A model generated the notes under the pieces. That model made no database searches. It was not told the origin of the DNA and saw nothing but the letters and a program-made list of their open reading frames with translations. This document shows, in pieces, positions 8,385 to 17,486 of a stretch of DNA of 64,000 bases; the first letter of the stretch is position 1; the number at the start of each line of letters is the position of its first letter. Both the position numbers and the translations under genes were made by a program. This DNA comes from an uncultured Lachnospiraceae bacterium (lineage in GTDB: Bacteria > Bacillota > Clostridia > Lachnospirales > Lachnospiraceae). The DNA lies in NCBI GenBank assembly GCA_944376125.1, contig CALWBQ010000005.1, positions 1 through 64,000 on the forward strand, in the 5' to 3' direction.

Positions 8385-9087
8385 GGCGGCGACCTCCAAA
8401 CAGAATAACCAGCCTCAAAAGCTGGAGCAGAGATGCCAGCACAGAAGCCACATACGTCATAGCTGCCGCGCCGAGAACCTTCTTTGCCCCGCTGTTTTCC
8501 TGGTCTGACAGGATGCCCGTATCGCCAAGAAGACGGATTGCCCGGGAGGATGCGTTAAATTCCACTGGAAGGGTAATAACCTGAAATGCCACTACTAAAA
8601 CGAACATCCAGATTCCCAACTGTACCAAAAAATGGCCGCCGTACCCTAAAATAATGCCGATTATGATCAGCGGGACTGACAGTTGTGCTCCCAAATTAGC
8701 AACAGGGACAAAGGCTCCCCGCACCTTTAGGGGAACGTAATGTTTGGCGTCCTGAATAGCATGGCCGCATTCATGGGCTGCCACCCCCAGGGCCGCTATG
8801 GACGCAGACCCATACACAGTCTGGGACAGATTGACAGTTTTGGTCCTGGGATCATAATGGTCTGTAAGATTTCCGGGAACCTGGCGAACCGCGACATCGT
8901 AAATTCCCTGAGAGTGCAGGAGGCGTTCCGCCACCTGTGCTCCGGTCATCCCGCAGTAGCTCCTAACGCTTGCGTATTTCTGAAATGTTCCATTAACCGC
9001 TGCCGAAGCGGCTGCAGAGATCAGCACGCCGATCAGTACCAGAATCATTGTCGGATCAAACCAACCATAGTAAAATCCATATCCCAT
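8374..9087 (-). CDS. Membrane-bound neutral zinc metallopeptidase (PF04298 family)
   Basis: A 237-residue membrane protein with an N-terminal span (residues about 12-32), the zinc-binding motif AAHECGHAIQ (HExxH) in the middle, and two or three C-terminal spans. This matches the YugP-like putative neutral zinc metallopeptidases. The substrate is not established. It lies between fmt and rsmB, as in many Clostridia, and overlaps rsmB. The SD AGGAG lies in the 3' end of fmt at a rather long spacing of about 13 bases, which may lower its translation. Confidence 0.9.
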   Translation of the reverse strand: MGYGFYYGWFDPTMILVLIGVLISAAASAAVNGTFQKYASVRSYCGMTGAQVAERLLHSQGIYDVAVRQVPGNLTDHYDPRTKTVNLSQTVYGSASIAALGVAAHECGHAIQDAKHYVPLKVRGAFVPVANLGAQLSVPLIIIGIILGYGGHFLVQLGIWMFVLVVAFQVITLPVEFNASSRAIRLLGDTGILSDQENSGAKKVLGAAAMTYVASVLASLLQLLRLVILFGGRRRDE

Positions 9088-9093
9088 TCTATT

Positions 9094-10032
9094 TTAACGT
9101 CTCCTTTCAAACAAACTGTCCTGATGGATTGGGAAGCCTCTGAGAAAAGATGGGGTATCCATGCGCTTTTTCCCCTCCAGCTGAAGCTCCTCCACCGAGA
9201 GAATGCCTTTTCCAGTTTTTACGTACACATGATTTTTGTCTGCCAGTACAATCTGCCCGCAGGCTCCTTCCCACTCTTCCTCCAGAACCTGCGCTTTCCA
9301 AATCTTTACAGTCTTTCCTCCAATGGATGTGTAGGCGCTGGGCCAAGGATTCAATGCGCGAATCAGTCTTTCTATGGAAGCCGCATCTTCGGTCCAGTCA
9401 ATATTTCCCAGATCTTTTGTGATTTTCTTCGCGTAGCAGGTTTCCTCATCGGTCTGAGGTACCGGTGTCAGGGCATGCTTTTCCAGTTTCTCCAGGGTGG
9501 AAACTATCAGCTTCCCGCCGGCTTCAGCCAATTTATCATGGAGGCTTCCCCCAGTCTCATCCGGACTGATGGGAACGACCACCTTTTCCAGCATATCTCC
9601 GGTATCCAGACCAGCATCCATCTGCATTGTCGTGATTCCAGTCTCCTTCTCCCCATCGATCAGAGCCCACTGAATGGGGGCCGCCCCCCGGTATTTGGGC
9701 AGCAGCGAAGCATGAATATTGATACAGCCGTACGGCGGCATTTCTAACACAGATTTGGGAATTATCTGGCCAAAGGCTGCCACTACGATCACTTCCGGGT
9801 TCAGTTTTCTCAAAATATCCTGAAAAGCCTCATCCCGTACCTTCAGCGGCTGATAAACTGGGATCTGATACTCCAGAGCCTTTTCCTTTACCGGAGTCAT
9901 AAGAACCGCCTTTCCTCTTCCCCGCGGCTTGTCAGGCTGTGTGACGCAAGCCAGAATCTCATGTCCAGCTTCCTTTAAACTCACCAGGGCGGCTACTGCA
10001 AAATCCGGCGTCCCCATAAAAACGATCCGCAT
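9094..10032 (-). CDS. fmt: Methionyl-tRNA formyltransferase
   Basis: A 312-residue enzyme formylating initiator Met-tRNA with 10-formyl-THF. N-terminal MRIVFMGTPDFA, the HASLLPKYRGAAP catalytic signature and GITTMQMDAGLDTG are present, with the C-terminal tRNA-binding OB domain. The start is ATG 10032; in-frame codons further upstream would overlap def extensively and give an Arg/Gly-rich extension foreign to the family. The start overlaps the def stop as TAATG, so formylation and deformylation enzymes are coupled. The donor is supplied by Fhs, encoded about 6 kb upstream in the same run. Confidence 0.97.
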   Translation of the reverse strand: MRIVFMGTPDFAVAALVSLKEAGHEILACVTQPDKPRGRGKAVLMTPVKEKALEYQIPVYQPLKVRDEAFQDILRKLNPEVIVVAAFGQIIPKSVLEMPPYGCINIHASLLPKYRGAAPIQWALIDGEKETGITTMQMDAGLDTGDMLEKVVVPISPDETGGSLHDKLAEAGGKLIVSTLEKLEKHALTPVPQTDEETCYAKKITKDLGNIDWTEDAASIERLIRALNPWPSAYTSIGGKTVKIWKAQVLEEEWEGACGQIVLADKNHVYVKTGKGILSVEELQLEGKKRMDTPSFLRGFPIHQDSLFERRR

Positions 10033-10511
10033 TACTCTTCCTCCTCTGCTTCTCCTACATCCTCCAGCTCTCCCTCCACCTTGTCTACATACAGGCAGCC
10101 GTGGAGATGGTCGCATTCATGGCAGATAGCCCTGGCCAAAAAGCCCTCCCCGGTGAGTTCGATGGGCTCCATGTCTTCATTGAAAGCCTTCACCGTCACT
10201 TTCTCCGGGCGGGTAACAGTACCAGATTTTCCAGGCACACTTAAACAGCCCTCCGGCCCAGTCTGCTCTCCTTCTGTCTCCGTAATCTCCGGATTGACCA
10301 GGACATACTGGTTCCCATCTTCTACGTCGATAACTACAATCTGCTTTAAGATTCCCACCTGGGGAGCAGCCAGCCCAACGCCTCCTGTCTCATACATTGT
10401 CTCGAACATATCTTCAACCAATTCTTTCAGCCTCGGTGTCATCTCTTTTACTGGCTTACATTCTTTTCTCAGGATCTCATCACCGATAGTCCGGATTTGT
10501 CTGATTGCCAT
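10032..10511 (-). CDS. def: Peptide deformylase
   Basis: A 159-residue metallo-hydrolase removing the N-formyl group from nascent proteins. All three motifs are present: GVGLAAPQVG, EGCLSVPG with the metal-ligand Cys, and HECDHLHG with both His ligands and the catalytic Glu. ATG 10511 is chosen because AAAGGAAAG lies just upstream and the residues after it (MAIRQIRTIGD) match the family; a GTG at 10532 would add seven residues. The acidic C-terminal tail (EEEE) is common in Clostridia. Confidence 0.97.
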   Translation of the reverse strand: MAIRQIRTIGDEILRKECKPVKEMTPRLKELVEDMFETMYETGGVGLAAPQVGILKQIVVIDVEDGNQYVLVNPEITETEGEQTGPEGCLSVPGKSGTVTRPEKVTVKAFNEDMEPIELTGEGFLARAICHECDHLHGCLYVDKVEGELEDVGEAEEEE

Positions 10512-10555
10512 AACGGGTCTTTCCTTTCTCACTCATACTCATTAATCTGTCTATT

Positions 10556-12799
10556 TTACAGAAAATCATACTGGACCGTCAGATCTTTGCGGATATCTCC
10601 GTTTTCGAAAAAATCCTCCATCCATTTTCTGATTTTAATTAGTATATCATAGTTTTCTGATTTCAGATATAAAATTTTTCTGTACAAATCGTGAAGTTTA
10701 TATATAGGCGCATTGACAGGCCCTATCATTTCCACACCCGGCAGTTTGAAAAGGCCAGCTTTTAAGCGGTCTTCCAGCCTTCCTGAGACCTCAGCCAAGC
10801 CCTGCTCATCCGGACATGCCATCTGGACTGTCACCATGCCCCAGGCCGGCGGATAATGCATAAGCCGCCGATAGGCCATCTCCCGGTCAAAAAACATCTG
10901 ATAATCCTGCCGGGCTGCCGCCAGAATGCTGTAGTGATCTGGGGCATAGGTCTGGATAACCACTTCCCCAGCCGTCTGTCCTCTCCCTGCCCTTCCAGCC
11001 GCCTGTGTTAGCAGCTGAAATGTTCTCTCTCCACTGGAAAAGTCCGGGGCATACAGAGAAATATCCGCTGCCAGGATCCCCACAAGGGTGACGTTGGGAA
11101 AATCATGGCCTTTTACAATCATCTGGGTTCCCACCAGAATCTGGGCCTCCCCAGCCGCAAATGCCGCCAGGATCTCCTCATGTCCCCCCTTCTTCGAAGT
11201 GGTATCCATGTCCATCCTGAGAGTTTTTGCCCCAGGAAAGCGCTCCCGAACCATCGCCTCAACTTTCTGGGTTCCAGCGCCAAATCCAGCCAGATATGGG
11301 GAACCGCAGCTCGGACAGTTCAGGGGCTTCGGAACAGAATAGCCGCAGTAATGGCAGACCATGCGGCCATCCCGGTGAAGGGTAAGGGTAACATCACAGT
11401 GGGGACATTTGACAGCTTCTCCGCAGGACCGGCAGGAAATAAAATTAGAGTACCCCCTGCGGTTCATAAACAGCATGATCTGCTGCCCTTTTTCCAGCCT
11501 GTCCTCTATTTTTTTCTGGAGAAGGCGGCTGAATACAGACTTATTCCCTTCTGCCAGTTCTTTGCGCAGATCTACAATCTCGGCTTTTGCCAGCCGGCTG
11601 TCCTTTTTGGCACGCTGGGACAGGGTATACAGTCTGTAGATCCCCTCCTTCGCCTTTTTATAAGACTCCACAGACGGCGTAGCTGATCCTAAAATCAGGC
11701 TGGCCCCGCTCTGTTTTGCCCGGAATGCAGCGGCCTCCCTCGCATGGTATCTGGGAGACAGCTCACTTTTATATGCAGCTTCGTGTTCCTCATCGATAAT
11801 GATCAGCCCCAGATCAGGGAAGGGAGTAAACAAAGCTGATCTGGGGCCTACCATGATAGAAATTTCCCCTTTTTTAGCGCGTTCAAACTGATCAAATCTC
11901 TCCCCTGCAGACATTTTGGAATTGATAAATGACACCTTGTTTCCAAATCTCCTGTAAAAGCGCATAACTGTCTGGTATGTGAGGGAAATCTCGGGAATCA
12001 GGACGATAGCTTCCCTTCCCATCTTCTGAATATGGCTGATAATCTCCATATAGACTTCCGTTTTCCCGCTGCCAGTAATCCCGTGAATCAGAGCTGTCTC
12101 CCGGATTCCGCTGTCGTATCTCCCGCAGAAATCATCTGCTATTGCCTGCTGCTGGGAATTCAAGATGATAGGAGTGTTTCCCTCCAGATCCTCCTTTTTC
12201 CCAATTGCCCCGGCAGGATCCCGGTACTGGTACTGGGAGTCAACAGCAACCATTCCCTTCTCTATCAGCGGAGTCACAGCAGCCGATGTGATATTAAGCT
12301 GTCTGGCCGCTGTCTCCCAGGGAATCACTGGCGATGACAAAAAAGCCTCCAGAAGCCTGGCCCTGGCCTTGTATTTCTTTTGCTCCGCCTCCTTCCAGGC
12401 AGCCAGAAGACTGTCCCGCTCCAAAAGACATCTGAGATATTTTTTCTGAGCTCCCTTTACCTGCTGCTTTACCGGAAGCACGGTCTTCAGAGCCTGATTC
12501 ATCGTAGACCCGTAGCGCTCCTTCATCCACCAAGCCAGCTCGATCAGCTGGGATTCGGCTGTAACACTGCCTTCCACCAGGCCAGATATCTCTTTTATCT
12601 TTGATTTGTCGTACTCTGCCTTTTCAGAAAGCTCCACAACATATCCGGTCCGTTCCCGGTTTCCCGACCCAAAAGGAATCCTGACCCTGCTCCCGGCTTT
12701 TATAACGCCGCAAAGCGAGTCAGGGATCCGATACGTAAATGGCCTGTCCACTTTCTCGTGGGATATGTCGATGATAACTCTGGCATATTGATCTGCCAC
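10556..12799 (-). CDS. priA: Primosomal replication restart helicase PriA
   Basis: A 747-residue 3'-5' superfamily 2 helicase that reloads the replisome at stalled forks. The N-terminal 3'BD region, Walker A ITGSGKTEVY, the DEEHE box, helicase motifs IV-VI (QAAGRAGRG) and the zinc module with paired CxxC motifs (CRSC, CPHC, CHYC, CPSC) are all visible. It starts with GTG 12799 after AAGGAGC. It precedes def-fmt, the typical Firmicute linkage. Confidence 0.96.
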   Translation of the reverse strand: MADQYARVIIDISHEKVDRPFTYRIPDSLCGVIKAGSRVRIPFGSGNRERTGYVVELSEKAEYDKSKIKEISGLVEGSVTAESQLIELAWWMKERYGSTMNQALKTVLPVKQQVKGAQKKYLRCLLERDSLLAAWKEAEQKKYKARARLLEAFLSSPVIPWETAARQLNITSAAVTPLIEKGMVAVDSQYQYRDPAGAIGKKEDLEGNTPIILNSQQQAIADDFCGRYDSGIRETALIHGITGSGKTEVYMEIISHIQKMGREAIVLIPEISLTYQTVMRFYRRFGNKVSFINSKMSAGERFDQFERAKKGEISIMVGPRSALFTPFPDLGLIIIDEEHEAAYKSELSPRYHAREAAAFRAKQSGASLILGSATPSVESYKKAKEGIYRLYTLSQRAKKDSRLAKAEIVDLRKELAEGNKSVFSRLLQKKIEDRLEKGQQIMLFMNRRGYSNFISCRSCGEAVKCPHCDVTLTLHRDGRMVCHYCGYSVPKPLNCPSCGSPYLAGFGAGTQKVEAMVRERFPGAKTLRMDMDTTSKKGGHEEILAAFAAGEAQILVGTQMIVKGHDFPNVTLVGILAADISLYAPDFSSGERTFQLLTQAAGRAGRGQTAGEVVIQTYAPDHYSILAAARQDYQMFFDREMAYRRLMHYPPAWGMVTVQMACPDEQGLAEVSGRLEDRLKAGLFKLPGVEMIGPVNAPIYKLHDLYRKILYLKSENYDILIKIRKWMEDFFENGDIRKDLTVQYDFL

Positions 12800-12813
12800 T
12801 TTTTCTTCGCTCC

Positions 12814-14241
12814 TTACTCTGTCTGCTTCCGCCCGCCCTCGGCGAACCGGGAAGCCATCTCCCCAAGGCCCATACTGTTGGAACCTTTAAACAAAACACA
12901 GTCTCCCGGCTGAAGGGCCGATCTCAGCGCATTTTCCAGCTCTTCTTTGTCCCCAAACAGATGGATCGCCCTCTCGGATTCCGGCGCAGTCTCAACAGCC
13001 CCTTTCCCGATCTCAGCCGCCAGATCTCCCAGGAGAAACATCTGATCTGCCATATGCCGTCCAAAATGCTCCCCAATATAGGTTCCCACCTGGCGGTGAT
13101 AAAGGACCTCCTTCTCCCCAAGCTCTTTCATATCTGCAAGAACTGCGATCTTTCTTCTGCCGGGATGAATCTTCATCAGGACCTCCAGTCCCCCCTTCAT
13201 AGAAACAGGGCTGGCATTGTACGAGTCATCAATCACGGTGATCATCCCAGTCTCAAAAATCTGCTGGCGGCCTTTATATCCAGAAAAGCTCTCCAGAGCC
13301 TTTGCCGCATCGGAGGGCTTTACGCCATTTTCGCAGGCTACCGCTATAGAGAGAATCCCATTTAAAATATTGTGGCTTCCCATAACGCTCAGGCGCACCT
13401 GTGTCTCTGTTCCGTCCGGACAGCGGGCTGTAAATACCGGAAAGCCCTCCTCTGTTCTGATACCCACGGCCCGGTACTGGCAGTTTTCGCCTGTCCCATA
13501 GTATACAGTCCGGCGCCCACCTCTGGCTTTCTGCGTTTTCAGGATCGGATCATCGCCATTGAGGAACAGGAGCCCATCTTCCCGCATTCCTTCCTGAATA
13601 TTCAGCTTCTCTCTGCAGATATTTTCCTGGCTTCCCAGCTGACCGATATGAGCGATTCCAATGTTGGTCACAGCCGCCATATCCACTCTGGCAATAGAAG
13701 CAATCCGCTCCATCTCGCCGGGCTCACTCATCCCGAGTTCCAGAACCGCAATCTCGTCATCCGGCTGAATCTCAAAGAGTGTGATGGGAACGCCTACCTG
13801 GCTGTTGTGATTTCCAGCTGTCTTAAATACCTTGCGGAATCCTCCTGCCAAGGCGCAGGCGATCATTTCTCTGGCTGTGGTCTTGCCTACACTTCCTGTC
13901 ACACCGACGATTGGAATTGAAAGGCGGCTGCGGCAGAAAGAGCCAACCGCCTGCAGAGCCCTCACTGTATTATCCACATGTATCAGCGCCTTATTCTGGT
14001 TTTCTTTTATCAGATCAGAGGCAATTTCCTCGCTGGTAAAAGAGGCTGCCGCACCTGCCTCCAATGCCTGGCGAATAAAACGGTGTCCATCAACCCGCTC
14101 CCCAATGACAGGTACAAATAGGCCTCCTGCTCCTGCTTTCCTAGAATCCGTCTCGATTCCGCTGATTTCTGTTTCTTCATTGCCGCTGAGCAGGGTGCCT
14201 CCTGCCGCTTTGAGAATTTCCTTTACTGTTAATTTTCCCAT
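12814..14241 (-). CDS. murF: UDP-MurNAc-tripeptide:D-Ala-D-Ala ligase
   Basis: A 475-residue Mur ligase adding D-Ala-D-Ala to the UDP-MurNAc tripeptide, the last cytoplasmic step of peptidoglycan precursor synthesis. Seen are the N-terminal uridine-binding domain (DSRKAGAGGLFVP), the P-loop GVTGSVGKTT (113-122), NIGIAHIGQLGS in the central domain, and the C-terminal DSYNASPVS signature. It starts three bases after murE. Its SD (GGGAGAATAAGG) is weak, consistent with dependence on murE translation. Confidence 0.95.
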   Translation of the reverse strand: MGKLTVKEILKAAGGTLLSGNEETEISGIETDSRKAGAGGLFVPVIGERVDGHRFIRQALEAGAAASFTSEEIASDLIKENQNKALIHVDNTVRALQAVGSFCRSRLSIPIVGVTGSVGKTTAREMIACALAGGFRKVFKTAGNHNSQVGVPITLFEIQPDDEIAVLELGMSEPGEMERIASIARVDMAAVTNIGIAHIGQLGSQENICREKLNIQEGMREDGLLFLNGDDPILKTQKARGGRRTVYYGTGENCQYRAVGIRTEEGFPVFTARCPDGTETQVRLSVMGSHNILNGILSIAVACENGVKPSDAAKALESFSGYKGRQQIFETGMITVIDDSYNASPVSMKGGLEVLMKIHPGRRKIAVLADMKELGEKEVLYHRQVGTYIGEHFGRHMADQMFLLGDLAAEIGKGAVETAPESERAIHLFGDKEELENALRSALQPGDCVLFKGSNSMGLGEMASRFAEGGRKQTE

Positions 14242-14244
14242 ACC

Positions 14245-15732
14245 TTATTCTCCCTGTCCCTGAACCCCCGCATATTTCTGGGCGAGAACTTCCCTGATGA
14301 CTTCCCGATCAAGAAAATGGCGGCGAACTCCGTTCTCCTCTTGGTAGTCCTCATGTCCTTTTCCGATGACCGCTATCATATCACCTTTTTCTGCGTGATT
14401 GATAGCATAAGCAATGGCATCGCGGCGGTCCGGAATCTCCAGATAAGCCCCTCCTGTCGGAATCAGAGCGCTTTTAATATCCCTGATAATATCTTCGGTC
14501 TTTTCAAATCGGGAATTGTCTGCCGTCAAGATACAGAGATCAGCTAATTTCCCTCCGATTTCTCCCATAGAATACCTTCGATCCTTGGCCCGGTTTCCTC
14601 CGCATCCAAAAACACAGACCAGACGTTTGGGGCGGTAAGCCCTCAAAGTGTTTAAAAGACTTTCCATGCTGACCGCATTGTGGGCGTAATCCACCAAGAC
14701 AGAAAACTGATCCGAACTATAGACCAGCTCCATCCTGCCGCTGACCCGGATATGCTCCAAGGCTTTTTCTGCCTTCTCCTCTGGGAGATCCAGAAAGCTG
14801 GCAACTCCAAAAGCCCCCAGAGCATTGTACACATTGAAGAGTCCGGGGATGCCAACCCTCACACGTGCATCACACCGGCCTTTTATAGAAAACTCTACGC
14901 CCACGAAGCCATTTTCCGCTACGTATTCAATCTGGTCAGCATAAAAATCGCAAGGTGTCTTCAGGCTGAAATCATAGATCGGACATTGGGCATAGCTGCG
15001 GATCTCCTGGTAATGCTCATCATCCCGATTCAGAATTCCTATTTTCGCCTGCGCAAAAATCTGAGATTTATAATATAAGTACTCTTGAAAATCTGCATGC
15101 TCATTGGGGCCGATGTGATCCGGAGACAGATTGGTAAATAGGGCATAGTCAAAGGTGATCCCATCCACTCTGTGCATTTTCAGCCCCTGTGAGGAAACTT
15201 CCATTACAACATACTGGCACCCGGCCTCCGCCATGCGGGCGAAGGCCTTTTGGAGAGTGTAGGATTCAGGCGTAGTATTGACTGTAGGGATTGTCTCATC
15301 TCCAATCACGATCCCGGTAGTGCCGATTATTCCAGTTTTTTTACCGCACGCCTCTAAGATCGTCCTGATCATATGGGCAGTTGTCGTCTTTCCTTTTGTC
15401 CCGGTTACGCCGATGGTTACCATTTTTTTTGACGGATAGCCAAAGCGCGCTGCCGACAGCAAAGCCAGAGCCTTCCGTCCATTGTCCACCTGTATTACCG
15501 TTACATCGTCCGGCACCTCCACCGGCCGCTCCACCACCACGATCCTGCAGCCGGCAGCTATCACCGATGGGATAAAATTATGAGAGTCAGCCCTTGCCCC
15601 TTTCATGCAGACAAAAACAGTGTCCGGAGCTGCTTTTCTGGAATCGTAAACCACATCCTCCACATTCTTATCTGCGCTTCCCTGCAGAAGCTGATAGGAC
15701 AGCCCCTGCAGCCAATCTCTTACTACTGCCAT
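14245..15732 (-). CDS. murE: UDP-MurNAc-L-Ala-D-Glu ligase, probably meso-diaminopimelate-adding
   Basis: A 495-residue Mur ligase adding the third stem-peptide residue. P-loop GVTGTKGKTTTAH at about 108-120, the carbamylated-Lys region and the C-terminal domain are intact. The specificity motif reads DNSR (roughly residue 410) instead of the DNPR typical of meso-DAP enzymes; the Asn and the Arg that contacts the DAP carboxylate are kept, so DAP is the likely substrate, but Lys or another diamino acid is not excluded. The SD GAGGAGG precedes ATG 15732. It is paired with murF outside any larger division cluster visible here. Confidence 0.92.
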   Translation of the reverse strand: MAVVRDWLQGLSYQLLQGSADKNVEDVVYDSRKAAPDTVFVCMKGARADSHNFIPSVIAAGCRIVVVERPVEVPDDVTVIQVDNGRKALALLSAARFGYPSKKMVTIGVTGTKGKTTTAHMIRTILEACGKKTGIIGTTGIVIGDETIPTVNTTPESYTLQKAFARMAEAGCQYVVMEVSSQGLKMHRVDGITFDYALFTNLSPDHIGPNEHADFQEYLYYKSQIFAQAKIGILNRDDEHYQEIRSYAQCPIYDFSLKTPCDFYADQIEYVAENGFVGVEFSIKGRCDARVRVGIPGLFNVYNALGAFGVASFLDLPEEKAEKALEHIRVSGRMELVYSSDQFSVLVDYAHNAVSMESLLNTLRAYRPKRLVCVFGCGGNRAKDRRYSMGEIGGKLADLCILTADNSRFEKTEDIIRDIKSALIPTGGAYLEIPDRRDAIAYAINHAEKGDMIAVIGKGHEDYQEENGVRRHFLDREVIREVLAQKYAGVQGQGE

Positions 15733-15783
15733 AAAACCTCCTCATGCTGTCAAACAGCCAGAATTTTTCTTATTTTGCAGATA

Positions 15784-17454
15784 TCAGAACAGTCCGGTAA
15801 TTTTTCCTTCCTCATTCACATCAATGCCGTTGGCAGCAGGTGTTTTGGGAAGACCGGGCATCGTCATAATTGCTCCGGTGAGAACCACTACAAAACCGGC
15901 TCCTGCAGAGACATAGGCATCTCTGACATTGAGGTTAAATCCAGTGGGCCTTCCCAGCTTTGTCTGATCATCGGAAAGGGAATACTGGGTTTTTGCCATG
16001 CAGACCGGAAGATTTCCAAAGCCCATATCTGTGATCTGTTTTAATGCCCTCTCCGCCGCCGGAGCATACGTCACACCGTCAGCTCCATAAATCTCGGAGG
16101 CCACTGTATAGATCTTATCCTTCAGACTCATATCATCTGGATAGAGAACTTTAAATTGACTCTCCTTTCTCTCTAAAGTATGAAGAACCTTCTCGGCCAG
16201 AGCCACGCCGCCCTCGCCGCCTTTTGCCCAGACCTCAGAGAGAGCAAATTCACAGTCTCTTTCCTGGCAGAACTTTTTAACATACTGATATTCTGCCTCC
16301 GTATCTGTGAGGAATGAATTCAGCGTCACTACTACCGGCACACCGTATTTCTGAAGATTTTCGATATGCTTTTCCAGGTTGACGATTCCCCTGGAGAGGG
16401 CTGCCAGATCTTCTTTCCCCAGCTCTGATTTCGGAACTCCTCCGTTATATTTTAATGCCCGGATCGTTGCCACCAGAACCACTGCATCAGGCTTTAGCCC
16501 CGCCTTGCGGCACTTGATATCAAAGAATTTTTCTGCGCCCAAATCTGCGCCGAAACCGGCTTCCGTCACCACAATATCTGCCAGCTTTAAGGCTGTCTTA
16601 GTGGCTCTCACACTGTTGCAGCCGTGGGCGATATTGGCAAATGGACCTCCATGGACGATGGCGCCTGTGTGCTCCAAGGTCTGGATTAGATTGGGCTTCA
16701 GAGCATCTTTCAGCAAAGCTGCCATGGCCCCTACCGCCTGAAGCTGGGCGGCGGTCACAGGCTCTCCAGAGAAAGTATATGCAACTACGATTTTTCCCAG
16801 ACGTTCCTTTAAATCTTTCATATCATTTGCCAGGCAGAGAATCGCCATGATCTCAGAGGCAACTGTAATGACAAAATGATCCTCCCTGACCATGCCGTCA
16901 GCCTTGGCTCCCAGGCCAACCACCACATTTCTCAGCACCCTGTCATTCATATCCAGGCAGCGTTTCCAGAGTACCTGCCTCGGATCAATTCCCAGAGCAT
17001 TTCCCTGCTGAATATGGTTGTCCAAAAGCGCCGCCAAAAGATTGTTGGCAGATGTAATCGCGTGGAAATCCCCTGTAAAATGCAGGTTCAAGTCTTCCAT
17101 CGGGACAACCTGGGCATATCCTCCTCCCGCAGCCCCTCCTTTGATGCCGAAGCAGGGTCCCAGGGACGGCTCTCTCAGAGCAATAATAGCCTTCTTGCCT
17201 ATTTTGGCAAACGCCTCGCCCAGGCCGACAGAGGTTGTGGTCTTTCCCTCCCCTGCAGGGGTCGGGTTGATGGCTGTTACCAGAACCAGCTTTCCGTCTG
17301 GCCTGTCTTTGATCTTTTCCCAGAGATCATCAGTCAGTTTTGCTTTGTACTTTCCGTAGAGCTCCAGATCCTCCTCCTCAATCCCGTAGGTTTTTGCCAC
17401 CTCCCTGATGGGCAGCATTTTCGCTTCCTGTGCAATCTCAATGTCTGTCTTCAT
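15784..17454 (-). CDS. fhs: Formate--tetrahydrofolate ligase
   Basis: A 556-residue ATP-dependent enzyme making 10-formyl-THF from formate and THF, the entry point for formate into one-carbon metabolism. The P-loop [16 protein letters not shown] near residue 60, FTGDFHAI and [13 protein letters not shown] are characteristic. ATG 17454 is chosen: GGAGG lies upstream and length then equals the family norm; the ATG 18 bases earlier has no SD. In acetogens Fhs serves the Wood-Ljungdahl pathway, but no other pathway genes are here. It may supply purine synthesis and fmt. Confidence 0.97.
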   Translation of the reverse strand: MKTDIEIAQEAKMLPIREVAKTYGIEEEDLELYGKYKAKLTDDLWEKIKDRPDGKLVLVTAINPTPAGEGKTTTSVGLGEAFAKIGKKAIIALREPSLGPCFGIKGGAAGGGYAQVVPMEDLNLHFTGDFHAITSANNLLAALLDNHIQQGNALGIDPRQVLWKRCLDMNDRVLRNVVVGLGAKADGMVREDHFVITVASEIMAILCLANDMKDLKERLGKIVVAYTFSGEPVTAAQLQAVGAMAALLKDALKPNLIQTLEHTGAIVHGGPFANIAHGCNSVRATKTALKLADIVVTEAGFGADLGAEKFFDIKCRKAGLKPDAVVLVATIRALKYNGGVPKSELGKEDLAALSRGIVNLEKHIENLQKYGVPVVVTLNSFLTDTEAEYQYVKKFCQERDCEFALSEVWAKGGEGGVALAEKVLHTLERKESQFKVLYPDDMSLKDKIYTVASEIYGADGVTYAPAAERALKQITDMGFGNLPVCMAKTQYSLSDDQTKLGRPTGFNLNVRDAYVSAGAGFVVVLTGAIMTMPGLPKTPAANGIDVNEEGKITGLF

Positions 17455-17486
17455 ACCTGTTTCATCCTCCATTTTTCTTTAGCCTA

